A stretch of 27,020 nucleotides of DNA from Erwinia_E haradaeae_C (GTDB lineage: Bacteria > Pseudomonadota > Gammaproteobacteria > Enterobacterales > Enterobacteriaceae). Position 1 is the stretch's first letter. Each line of letters begins with the position of its first letter. The stretch spans positions 1 to 27,020 of the forward strand of contig NZ_LR217736.1 of NCBI RefSeq assembly GCF_900698995.1, read 5' to 3'. This document shows, piece after piece, positions 1 to 8,413 of the stretch. The position numbers and the translations under genes were made by a program. The notes beneath the pieces are model-generated. The model worked only from the letters and a program-made list of their open reading frames with translations. It searched no databases and was not told the origin of the DNA.

Positions 1-408
1 CAATTAAATTTTGAAAAATAAGATTTTAGATGGAGAAAAATTTTTTGATAAAGACTTATAAGTTTTACCTAAAAAACAAAATATATATAAATGTATATGA
101 ACCATTTATATTTATATAATATTTTATTTAAAAATTTTACTATTTTGAAGTGATATTATTTTTAATAACTAAATCTCATTTTTAAACTCAATATTTATAT
201 AAAAATAATCTAACTATTGTTTTATAACATTCAGTAAGTAATGTTTTAAACAAAATAATAAAAATTCATATTATATCGCATAGGTTCATCTATCGCTGAT
301 AAACTTATAACTTTTAGTAAACTACTAGTAATATTAAAATTTTTAATAACAATCAGTATGTTTAAAAAAAATATTTAAAATCTATTAAAATTATTTATAT
401 TCTTACAT
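1..408. other. AT-rich intergenic, no gene seen
   Basis: Very AT-rich sequence with stop codons in all frames and no recognisable protein remnant, tRNA or repeat. If the molecule is circular, this stretch joins the oriR-like right end and separates the replicon from thiE. Confidence 0.6.
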
Positions 409-430
409 TTTGATATTATTCGATATCAAA
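409..430 (-). terminator. hairpin just downstream of thiE
   Basis: An 8-bp perfect inverted repeat (TTTGATAT / ATATCAAA) with a 6-nt loop lies 7 nt past the thiE stop on the minus strand. It is placed like a terminator, but the sequence after it (AAAATG) is not a convincing U-run, so it may only be a 3'-end stabilising hairpin. Confidence 0.35.
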
Positions 431-437
431 GATCAAT

Positions 438-1076
438 CTAATGTTCACAACCTTCAATTTTTAGTTTTAAACTAGCTGTTGCTTGACGCCAATCTCTTGC
501 GCAAGTAATAGCACTAACAACTGCTATACCTCCTACACCACAGGCTAACACTTCGTCTACCCGATCAAGAGTAATACCACCAATAGCTACAGTTGGTATA
601 TGTGGTAGTTTACTTACCATATTTTTTAATTTTGATAATCCTTGAGGGTGCGATGACATCTTCTTAGTAGTAGTGGGAAATATATGCCCAAGAGCTATGT
701 AGGAAGGACCCCAGGTCAACGCACGTAATAACTCTGTCTCATTGTGAGTAGATAGCCCAATACGTAAACCAGAACGACAGATAGCACTAAAATTAGCTTT
801 GTCCATATCTTCTTGGCCTAAATGCACACCATAAGCTTTATAACGGATGGCGAATTCCCAATAGTCATTAATAAATACTCGAGCTTTATATTCCCTACCT
901 AAAAATATTGCACTTTTTATATCTGAAGATAATTGTTCTTGCGGTTTATCTTTTAAGCGTAGCTGAACAGTTGTTACACCAGACTCTAGCATTCTCCTTA
1001 ACCATAACAAAGAATCAACTACTGGATATAAACCTAACCGATGCGGAACTGATAAAAAATTATTATTAAAATTCAT
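438..1076 (-). CDS. thiE: Thiamine-phosphate synthase ThiE
   Basis: ThiE joins HMP pyrophosphate and carboxythiazole phosphate to give thiamine monophosphate, the convergence step of the pathway, in the cytosol. The protein matches enterobacterial ThiE along its length: the RLGLYPVVDS strand near the N-terminus, QLRLKDK (diphosphate/Mg binding), FINDYWEFA, GVHLGQEDM, GLSTHN, ALGHIFPTTTK, AIGGI and VVSAIT. I chose the ATG at 1076 (212 residues, the usual family length) because AGGA lies 6 nt upstream; an in-frame GTG at 1097 would add seven residues without a good ribosome binding site. In enterobacteria thiE normally sits between thiC and thiF. Here it stands alone, far from thiC by window coordinates, so it needs its own promoter. 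All motifs appear intact, and the identification is very secure. Confidence 0.96.
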   Translation of the reverse strand: MNFNNNFLSVPHRLGLYPVVDSLLWLRRMLESGVTTVQLRLKDKPQEQLSSDIKSAIFLGREYKARVFINDYWEFAIRYKAYGVHLGQEDMDKANFSAICRSGLRIGLSTHNETELLRALTWGPSYIALGHIFPTTTKKMSSHPQGLSKLKNMVSKLPHIPTVAIGGITLDRVDEVLACGVGGIAVVSAITCARDWRQATASLKLKIEGCEH

Positions 1077-1097
1077 TTTAATTCCTATAATTTTCAC

Positions 1098-2196
1098 CTA
1101 GAATATCTCTAATCTACTTTAGATGACTTTTTATTTTAAAAAGTTTTTTTAATATATATAATTAGTAAAATTTAAAATTTTTTAAAAATAAATTTTTAAA
1201 CTAAGACTTATTCTTTTGTTTTAAATGATATTTTATAAAATAAAACAAAATTACAAGTATTTTATGAAAATAACAGAACGATTGTAAAATAGAAACATAA
1301 AAATAATACAATATTAATAACATTATTTATAATTAAATTAATAAAGTGAAATTTTTATATTTTATATTGTATATTAAATAAAACTAATATTATTAACAAT
1401 AAATCATAATTTTCAATTTATTCTCTATTAAAGAGTAATGATTTAACCTTCAATTTTTTATAAAATCATAATATTTATACCAATTTTAATATTTTATTTA
1501 AATATACAGTATCTTTAAATTTTTTATAGATTTTATATCTAAAGAAATGTTTACCTAATTATTATTATCAATTTAGTATTATGTTAATCTATATATCTAA
1601 AAATATATATCAATATCCGATAATATTTTACATATAAAAATATATTAATATATACTTAAAATAAGTCAGCGAGATACTGACATATAACATATATATAAAA
1701 GATAATCATAGTAAAGTAAATTTTAGTAAAAAACTAAATATTTTTTATAGATATTAATACCTAACTATAAAACTATAATTATAATATATATTATATATAA
1801 TGTTTTATTTTAACATTAAAATAATTTGCACTATACTATTATAGTATATCTTTTTTAAAAATAAACGTGTAAACTTTCTAAAAAATAATAGATTTATGAT
1901 AGAAGTAAATTTTCTAAAATTCACACAACCGATCTACAGATATTCTATGAGAAAATTAATATGATCTATTAATTTTTAAATAAAAATATAAAATAAATCT
2001 TAATTTTAATATTCATTATTTAACAACTATTAACTATTAGCTAATAGAATAGATAGAAGAATTTATATAATTAATAAATTTATGTAATATAGATACAGTA
2101 GTTACAATAAATAAAGTGATCTACTTGTCAAAGATATTAAAAATTATAATTAATACATAAATTTTAAATTAAATAGATAAATAAAAGAAATTTATT
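1098..2196. other. AT-rich intergenic, no gene seen
   Basis: About 1.1 kb of very AT-rich sequence with only short open frames and no recognisable motif. It must include the thiE promoter (minus strand) and, at its right edge, regulatory DNA for the nuclease gene. Any decayed gene is beyond recognition by eye. Confidence 0.55.
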
Positions 2197-2218
2197 AAAT
2201 GTGATGGTATTCACAGAA
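2197..2218 (+). promoter_or_regulatory. CRP-like binding site upstream of the nuclease gene
   Basis: TGTGA-TGGTAT-TCACA gives both perfect CRP half-sites with the canonical 6-bp spacer and AAA before the left arm. It is centred about 154 bp upstream of the nuclease ATG. It suggests present or past cAMP-CRP control; whether this organism keeps crp cannot be seen here. Confidence 0.5.
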
Positions 2219-2361
2219 ATCATAAATAATAATATAAATATTTTATAAAACTTTTATATATTTTTAATTTCTAAAATAAAAACTAAATAATCTTATAAAC
2301 TGTAAAATTAACTAAAAAAAATATAAAAACATCCATTATTAGCAATAAAAGGATTTTAATT

Positions 2362-2913
2362 ATGAAAATAAAAAAATTAGCAAAATTATTATTTTTAATA
2401 ATCACCTGTTTTTTCATTATGACACCATTACATACAATTATGGCAAGTGCTAACATGCAGGATGTGATGGTTGGATTTTCACCTGGACAAACAGCAAAAG
2501 AAATTATTTTATTAGCTATTTCAGAAGCACATGAGTCAATTGATATTGCTGCTTACTCTTTTACTAGTAAACCTATTGCACTAGCTTTAGTTGATGCACA
2601 GAATCGAGGTGTAAATGTACGTTTAGTAGCTGATAAAAAGTCAAACAGCAGTAAATATACTGCTGTAACCTTTCTAATTAATCATCACGTTGCAGTAAAG
2701 TTAAATGAAAAATATGCTATTATGCACAATAAATTTATTATTATTGATGGGCATTCAGTTGAAACTGGATCTTTTAACTATACACAGAGCGCAGTAAAAC
2801 ATAATGCAGAAAATGTAATTTACTTACGTAATTGTCCAAAAGTTTCTGAAAAATATATGGTAGAATTTAATCGTTTATGGAAAGAATCTTTTGATATTAA
2901 ACCAACCTATTAA
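2362..2913 (+). CDS. Secreted phospholipase-D-family endonuclease (Nuc-like)
   Basis: A 183-residue protein with a single HKD motif: H122, K124 and D129 in IMHNKFIIIDG, followed by ETGSFNYT (136-141), the G/S-rich segment of the active site. Residues 1-30 form a Sec signal peptide (lysine-rich start, hydrophobic core, probable cleavage after MASA). Size, signal and single HKD match the Nuc family of plasmid-borne periplasmic nucleases (such as Nuc of pKM101), which act as dimers, each subunit giving one HKD. The likely role is metal-independent phosphodiester hydrolysis of nucleic acid outside the cytoplasm; a lipid substrate is possible but less likely at this size. AAGGA lies upstream of the ATG and a CRP-like site lies further upstream. 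The gene stands alone in gene-poor DNA, yet is intact, which implies selection. I leave the symbol blank. Confidence 0.85.
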   Translation: MKIKKLAKLLFLIITCFFIMTPLHTIMASANMQDVMVGFSPGQTAKEIILLAISEAHESIDIAAYSFTSKPIALALVDAQNRGVNVRLVADKKSNSSKYTAVTFLINHHVAVKLNEKYAIMHNKFIIIDGHSVETGSFNYTQSAVKHNAENVIYLRNCPKVSEKYMVEFNRLWKESFDIKPTY

Positions 2914-4435
2914 TTTTAAATGTCATTAGAATAAATAGTCTTTATCTGTTATAAATAACTCTTATAAGAATAAATATTCTAGTATAAGATACTATCTATT
3001 AGTAAATAAAATAATAACAATAGTATTAAATAAAATTTATAGATTCCTGATAATATCATTACTTCATATAATTATTAAATTAAAGTAAACAATTATTAAA
3101 ATTAATTTAAAACTAAAAATATAAGATATTATATATATTTTTTATTAAAAAATTTTTATATTATTTTATAATATATAAATATTCCTAATTATTTAAAAAA
3201 TATATAATCATAAAAAATTAAACAGAAAAATTTTTCATTTATTTTTAAAAAAATATATATAAAATAAAAGTAAAAATTGTTAAATAAATTATATCTATAA
3301 TACTAATTTTTTCAAAAACTACTATTTTATAAAAAATAAATATAATTAAAGAAATTTATATAATAAAATTTATAAAAAAATTAAACTATTATTTATATAA
3401 TAAACTATTGATTGAAATTTACTAAATAGTATTTTTTTCTTCTAGAAAACCAAAATTTTATAAATTTTTATAAGTTAATATTAAATTATATTATTATAAT
3501 GAATTATTTACAAATGATTAAAAATATTAGATTAATATCAGAAATTAAACAATGTTATTAATAATAAAAAATTATACATATTATTATTTTTTATAATATT
3601 TATATATAATAAATATTATTTTGCAATAATTATTGCACTATAATTACTGTAATTAAACAATTTTAGTAAATAACTAATAACTAATTTTACTATGTCATTT
3701 ACTTGATATCAATTATAAGATTGTCATATCTATATGACTAAAGTTAATTAAATTTTTTACTATAAATTTGATTTATGATACCATGTTATTTTTAATTCTT
3801 TAATATAATTATTATATAATTAAATTATTATTTAATATATAATTATTTTATAAATTTTAAAGATACATTAGTTTTTATGTTTTTTGATTTAGACTAAATA
3901 AATTATATTCGTTTAATATTATAAATAATTTTCTAATAAAAACAGAAGGTTTTAATATTTTACATCAAACACTACTTATTTTACATCAAACACTACTTTC
4001 AAGCATTACCAATTACTGATTAAATAAAAAATAAAATTAGTGAATACATCAAATTAATAAAAAAATAATTTCAATTAAATTTTAATTAAAAATAAATTTT
4101 TATATATTTATATCTCATAATTTAGAAATTATATTTTCTACCAAAAACAAACAAATATCTAAAATTTAAATATAAAATATTTATTAATTATTTTAAGTTA
4201 ATATAAACCTATAGTAAGTTACACTTTTTTTAGTAAAGTCGTTATACTTTAATTATTTTAAAATAAAAAAATTAAAACTAATTTAAATCTAAAAAATAAT
4301 ATTTATTCATTAACAATGAAGGTATATATTTATATTTTAAAATAAATAATTATGATTATAATTGGGGCATGAATTTATTTCTAGAGGATTTAGACATTAC
4401 AAGTGAATAGAAAACATTTGAAATTTTATATATGT
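2914..4435. other. Long AT-rich gene-free stretch
   Basis: About 1.5 kb of extreme AT content downstream of the nuclease gene. I see no open frame of useful length and no protein motif. The only distinct structure is the 21-bp tandem duplication listed separately. This could be old pseudogene sequence eroded past recognition. Confidence 0.55.
3957..3998 (+). repeat. Exact 21-bp tandem duplication
   Basis: Two back-to-back identical 21-bp units, each beginning ATTTTACATCAAAC and ending ACTACTT, occupy 3957-3977 and 3978-3998. They sit in gene-free DNA. Two units are too few to call iterons; a recent slippage event is the simplest explanation. Confidence 0.85.
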
Positions 4436-4560
4436 AAAAACCCTAATAAATAAGTGATGATCTTAGAAGATTTCACTATCTTGGTTTTGCGAATCGCAAA
4501 ATACATACTAATAAAATATTATATCTCTATAGTAAAATACTAAGCAAATATTTAAAAACT
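4436..4560 (+). repeat. Decayed copy of the repA copy-control leader (copy 1)
   Basis: This segment resembles the hairpin and leader upstream of repA (25529 onward). It has AAAAACCCTAATA, then GATCTTAGAAGATTTCACTATC, then TTGGTTTTGCGAATCG, matching the repA-proximal TTCACTATCAGGGCTTTACGAGTCG. Resemblance continues more weakly to a stretch like the start of the Tap-like frame (CTAAGCAAATATTTAA against CTAGCAATCAAGTGTTTAA). The stem is interrupted by an internal loop and the TTGGC loop motif is lost, so it is more decayed than copy 2. No repA coding remnant is visible after it. Confidence 0.65.
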
Positions 4561-4600
4561 TTTAGAGATAACATTAAAGAATATTGGATTATTAAAATAT

Positions 4601-4636
4601 TTTAAAGAGGTATATCAAAAGATACACCTCTTTAAA
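4601..4636. repeat. 16-bp inverted repeat, tight hairpin
   Basis: TTTAAAGAGGTATATC and GATACACCTCTTTAAA pair over 16 bp with one A-C mismatch around an AAAA tetraloop. It lies just after the copy-1 repeat. Neither strand has a U-run next to it, so it is not a standard terminator. Confidence 0.7.
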
Positions 4637-4929
4637 TATTAATTAAGAACACTAAAAGCCATTATTATTTATCTAAAAATATTTTTATACAATCTATATC
4701 ATATCAGCTTGTCTATTTATTTATACAAATTATTAAACAAAATTGTATTATCATATTTTCTAATCTGTAGATTATAATATAAACAATAATTTTGTTAAAA
4801 TATTTATAAATTATTCCAGTCAAAATCAAAATATAAACAACCTCTTCGCTGCTAATATATTTTGATATGAAAAGTATTATTTATAACCGATATATTAAAA
4901 AATAATATAGAAAATGTATTTATTATAAT
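4637..4929. other. Gene-free DNA beyond ibpA
   Basis: About 290 bp of AT-rich sequence between the 16-bp hairpin and the ibpA terminator-like hairpin. No open frame or motif is seen. Confidence 0.5.
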
Positions 4930-4969
4930 AGGCTTTTATTAAACTAATTGTAATGCTTGATAAAAGCCT
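4930..4969 (-). terminator. Terminator-like hairpin of ibpA
   Basis: AGGCTTTTAT and ATAAAAGCCT form a perfect 10-bp inverted repeat around a 20-nt loop, starting 5 nt past the ibpA stop on the minus strand. The sequence after it is AT-rich but lacks a strong U-run. Its position supports a transcription-end or RNA-stability role. Confidence 0.5.
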
Positions 4970-4974
4970 GATAA

Positions 4975-5469
4975 TTAATTTCCTTTATGCTCTATTATCT
5001 TATGTGTTGTGGCATCTATAGAGATTTTAATTTTTTTGGGCTTTTCTTGCTCTGGGATATCATAAGTAAATTGTAGTTTTAATAATCCATGATCCAGAAT
5101 AGCTTCTTGAATATTAATTCTATTTTCTAAATTAAATTTAAGAGAGAATTCTTTTTTCTTAAATCCTTGATGGAGCCATGTAACATTTTTTTTATCTTCA
5201 GTAGCCCTTGATTTTTCAGGTGTTGGTGTACCTCTAAAGGTTAATTGATTGTTGAGTACTGAAATATCTAATTCATCTGGTGTATAACCAGGCACACTTA
5301 ATGTCATTTCATAATTTTCTTTGTCTTTTTGAACTAAATTATAAACAGGCATATCTGTTACAGGAGATTCACCTGTAATGCGGCTAAAAAGATTATCCAT
5401 TTGTGTAAAACGATCAGATAAAAGATGATTACTCCATGCTGGAATAAGAGAGAATGAACGATAAGTCAT
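4975..5469 (-). CDS. ibpA: Small heat-shock protein, IbpA family
   Basis: A 164-residue alpha-crystallin-type holdase that binds unfolding proteins for later refolding by DnaK and ClpB. The order is typical of enterobacterial Ibp proteins: N-terminal arm (MTYRSFSLIPAW, then FSRITG), core from PVYNLVQ through YEMTLSVPGYTPDELDISV, HQGFKKKEFSLKFNL, DHGLLKLQF (the A-x-x-x-G-V-L position), and a C-terminal IKISI resembling the I-x-I oligomerisation motif. The ATG at 5469 has AGGAG 6 nt upstream. A near-consensus sigma-32 promoter precedes it. A plasmid-borne ibp gene beside an IncFII-type repA is also known from the Buchnera leucine plasmids, a striking parallel in another aphid symbiont. IbpA or IbpB cannot be told apart with certainty when only one is present. 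Confidence 0.93.
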   Translation of the reverse strand: MTYRSFSLIPAWSNHLLSDRFTQMDNLFSRITGESPVTDMPVYNLVQKDKENYEMTLSVPGYTPDELDISVLNNQLTFRGTPTPEKSRATEDKKNVTWLHQGFKKKEFSLKFNLENRINIQEAILDHGLLKLQFTYDIPEQEKPKKIKISIDATTHKIIEHKGN

Positions 5470-5531
5470 AATATTCTCCTGTATTATATATAAAATATAG
5501 AATTTAAAATGAAATAATTCTTATAGTATTA

Positions 5532-5559
5532 TAATAGGTATTATTAATATCTTTTCAAG
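5532..5559 (-). promoter_or_regulatory. Sigma-32 (heat-shock) promoter of ibpA
   Basis: On the minus strand CTTGAAA (5559-5553) and CCTATTA (5538-5532) are separated by 14 bp. The sigma-32 consensus is CTTGAAA, 11-16 bp, CCCATnT, so the -35 is perfect and the -10 is close. The site lies about 60 bp upstream of the ibpA start. It implies the symbiont keeps RpoH and heat-inducible expression. Confidence 0.8.
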
Positions 5560-5579
5560 GTCTCTATATTTAACAAAAA

Positions 5580-6157
5580 GATATATTGTATATATTTTTA
5601 TAACAAGTATTTTAATAAATGTTATTTTGATTTTCCTCAGCAGTATTATAAAACTGTGTATAATCTTGATACTAAAATAATTATAGAAAAAAATTTCTAG
5701 CTACTAATAAAATTTTATGTAATTTAAGTAGATAATTTTCACCATTAACTAAAAAATTTTCAATGTATATGCATGTGAGAATAAGCGCAAAATAGTTTAT
5801 AAATCAACCTCTACAGCTTAGTAATAAGCATTATTATTATATATATCTAAAAAAATCTTTTTTTATATTTATCTATTTAAGAACATCAGTGTAATAAGAT
5901 TTTATTTTAATATTTGCTATAATAACTAGAGTAAAAAGACATTAGAATAACTGATATCACCTTTTAAAGAACAATTTTTACGATTAGACCGAAAATTTCA
6001 ATAAAGAGTAAATTTAAAAATTAAATTTAAAAATATCTAAAGAAATATTAATTCATTATATATATTTACATTATGTATACTTATATGAAATGTTTGTTTA
6101 ATTAATATACACAAAAAAATTTAAATAATTTTGATATCTTACCTATAACCGTTAAGG
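5580..6157. other. Divergent ibpA-apbE intergenic region
   Basis: About 580 bp of AT-rich DNA upstream of the ibpA promoter and the apbE start. The apbE promoter must lie here or be read in from outside; I could not place it with confidence. No gene remnant is recognised. Confidence 0.5.
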
Positions 6158-6169
6158 TTGCGATTATTC

Positions 6170-7222
6170 ATGAATAAGATATGGCAATGTTTTATAGGCT
6201 GTATCCTAATATTTTTACAGATACCCCCTGTTAATTCTCAAAATTTTTTAGACAATAAGACAATAGTATTAACTGGCCACACAATGGGAACAAACTGGAA
6301 GGTTAGCTTTTCAGGAGTGAACTCGATAAACAAACACACTTTAAAATATGCTATACAAAAAATTCTTGATAAAGATAACGCTCAATTATCTACATGGAAA
6401 CATGACTCAGTAATCTCAAGATTTAATAAATATCGTGGTATAAATCCGCAACTTGTAACAAAAGAAATAGCAGACATTATCACTCAAGCATTACGTATCG
6501 GTTATCAAATGCATGGAGCAATGGATATTACAATTGGCTCACTTGTAAATTTATGGGGTTTTGGGCCTAATGGATTTTTAGTTCATCTTCCAACAGAGTT
6601 GCAAATTAATACAGCTCGCACTTTAACAGGTGCACACCATTTACAAGTGATCAATACTTCTAATCAATCTTATTTGTATAAAGATTTATCAGAAATCTCT
6701 ATAGACCTCTCTAGTATAGGGGAAGGTTTTGCGACTGATCATTTAGCAAAATTTATGGAAGAAGAAGGAATTAAAAACTACCTTGTTTCAGTCGGTGGTG
6801 CTGTTCGCGCTCACGGTCAAAAAAGTAAGTATAAAACGTGGAAAGTGGGTATACAAAAACCAACAGATTTAGAAAATTCTGTACAAGATATTATTACGTT
6901 AAATGAATGCGCTATCAGCACTGCTGGAACCTATCGTAATTATTATGAAATAAATGGAAAACGATTTTCACATTTAATTAATCCAGTTACTGGATGGCCT
7001 ACACAAAATACTCTTGTATCAGTTTCTGTTATTGCCAGCACTGCATTAGAAGCGGATTGCTGGGATAGTGGCCTTCTCATATTAGATATAGACCAAGCTA
7101 AAGAATTAGCTCAAAAATATAAGAAAGCAGTATACTTAATTTCTCAGAATGGTGATAAATTTACTTCTTGGGCCTCTCCTAAATTTTTTGCTTTTATTCA
7201 ATCTTCTAAAATTATCTCTTAA
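6170..7222 (+). CDS. apbE: FAD:protein FMN transferase ApbE
   Basis: ApbE transfers FMN from FAD to threonine in target proteins such as NqrB, NqrC and RnfG, acting on the periplasmic side. Family motifs appear in order: GHTMGTNWKV, AQLSTWKHDSVISRFN, GAMDITIGSLVNLWGFGP, IDLSSIGEGFATDHLA, LVSVGGAVRAHG, CAISTAGTYRNYY, HLINPVTGWP and TALEADCWDSGLL (metal-binding region). I start at ATG 6170 (350 residues, matching the family); an in-frame TTG at 6158 is possible, but AAGG sits directly against it. Residues 1-24 look like a Sec signal. The enterobacterial protein is a lipoprotein, but the cysteines here precede rather than follow the hydrophobic core, so no convincing lipobox is seen. Salmonella apbE mutants show conditional thiamine auxotrophy, so its presence on a thi plasmid may be more than chance. 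No flavinylation target is in this window. Confidence 0.94.
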   Translation: MNKIWQCFIGCILIFLQIPPVNSQNFLDNKTIVLTGHTMGTNWKVSFSGVNSINKHTLKYAIQKILDKDNAQLSTWKHDSVISRFNKYRGINPQLVTKEIADIITQALRIGYQMHGAMDITIGSLVNLWGFGPNGFLVHLPTELQINTARTLTGAHHLQVINTSNQSYLYKDLSEISIDLSSIGEGFATDHLAKFMEEEGIKNYLVSVGGAVRAHGQKSKYKTWKVGIQKPTDLENSVQDIITLNECAISTAGTYRNYYEINGKRFSHLINPVTGWPTQNTLVSVSVIASTALEADCWDSGLLILDIDQAKELAQKYKKAVYLISQNGDKFTSWASPKFFAFIQSSKIIS

Positions 7223-7621
7223 CTGATGTATTCTAAATGTTCTATTTTTTTAATTAAAAAAACATTTTAATAGTTTTTAGAAAAATTGAACTTAGTCCAA
7301 CATATCTGCTTTTGAAAGCTGATGGCATTAATAGATATTATAGTATCAAAATTGCTCAGTAGATTGAAATAATTTTACTAATATAAAATTGATAATATAA
7401 AATTATAAATAATTACTAAAAGTATAAAATATAATACTTTATTCTTCCATGTTATAATTTTTAAAGTACGTATAACTTATCACTATTTCTTAATAATTTT
7501 TATTTATATGTTGCTAAATACATCAGATTTTTTATTTATATAAATGAAATTATCTATATAACTGCTTAATTTACAAATAATAGTATTTAATCTTTTACAG
7601 AAACTTTTATTTGATAATCAA
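7223..7621. other. apbE-gpmA intergenic region
   Basis: About 400 bp of AT-rich DNA with no readable gene. It ends at the long inverted repeat just upstream of gpmA. Confidence 0.5.
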
Positions 7622-7670
7622 TTTAAAACTAATACTATATTCTATATTAAAATATAGTATTAGTTTTAAA
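7622..7670. repeat. Perfect 20-bp inverted repeat upstream of gpmA
   Basis: Arms 7622-7641 and 7651-7670 are perfectly complementary over 20 bp (core AAAACTAATACTATATT) around a 9-nt loop. It ends 41 bp before the gpmA ATG. It could be an apbE terminator without a U-run, an operator, or a hairpin in the gpmA 5'UTR. Perfect pairing in decaying DNA suggests a recent event or selection. Confidence 0.85.
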
Positions 7671-7711
7671 AGAACCATTTTAAATCAAAATCTAAAAAGG
7701 AATACCTATTT

Positions 7712-8413
7712 ATGTCTATTAGTAAATTAGTCTTAATACGTCATGGAGAAAGCCAGTGGAATAAACAAAATCGTTTTACAGGATGGCATGATATTGACTT
7801 AACAGAGAAAGGACAAAAAGAAGCAAAAGATGCAGGTAAACTTCTGAAAAAAAAAGGCTTTACTTTTGATTTAGCCTACACTTCACTTTTAAAACGTGCT
7901 ATACATACTATATGGTTTGTGCTAGATGAAATAGATCAAGCATGGCTGCCAATAGAGAAAACATGGTGTTTGAACGAACGTCATTATGGTGCTCTGCAAG
8001 GCATGGATAAAACTAAAATCGCTATAACATATGGTAATATACAGGTTCAAAAATGGCGTCGTAGTCTCACTTCTGTTCCACCTGCTCTTGACCGTATTGA
8101 CAAACGTTTTCCTGGTCACGACCCGCGTTATTCTTTATTAACGAATGAACAACTTCCTGTTGCTGAAAGTTTAAAAATGACCATGAATCGAGTATTACCT
8201 TACTGGAATGAATCAATTTTTCCACAAATAAAGAATGGTAAAAAAATTATTATTTCTGCGCATGGAAACTCTCTTCGTGCATTAATAACATATCTAGACA
8301 ATATTTGCGAAGAGGAAATTCTAAAACTCAATATACCAACTGCCATTCCATTAGTATATGAGTTTAATGAGGATTTTAATCCTATAAAACACTATTGGCT
8401 CAATACCGTTTAA
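7712..8413 (+). CDS. gpmA: 2,3-BPG-dependent phosphoglycerate mutase
   Basis: GpmA interconverts 3- and 2-phosphoglycerate in glycolysis via a phosphohistidine. The catalytic residues are present: H11 in LIRHGESQWN, E89 in NERHYGALQG, H184 in SAHGNSLRA, plus the substrate-binding PGHDPRY and KRAIHT segments. At 233 residues it is about 17 shorter than E. coli GpmA: it stops after KHYWLNTV and lacks the mobile C-terminal tail that closes over the active site. No obvious continuation follows the stop, so this is a true trim and not a visible frameshift. AAAAGGA lies about 10 nt upstream of the ATG. A central glycolytic gene on a plasmid is unusual; if the chromosome lacks a copy, it would make the plasmid indispensable. 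Confidence 0.96.
   Translation: MSISKLVLIRHGESQWNKQNRFTGWHDIDLTEKGQKEAKDAGKLLKKKGFTFDLAYTSLLKRAIHTIWFVLDEIDQAWLPIEKTWCLNERHYGALQGMDKTKIAITYGNIQVQKWRRSLTSVPPALDRIDKRFPGHDPRYSLLTNEQLPVAESLKMTMNRVLPYWNESIFPQIKNGKKIIISAHGNSLRALITYLDNICEEEILKLNIPTAIPLVYEFNEDFNPIKHYWLNTV

Noticed and set aside
6170..6241. Lipoprotein signal in ApbE
   Set aside because: The FIGC cysteine precedes the hydrophobic core rather than ending it, so a lipobox is not convincing.
7922..8119. 65-codon frame antisense to gpmA
   Set aside because: Shadow of the gpmA reading frame; no independent evidence.
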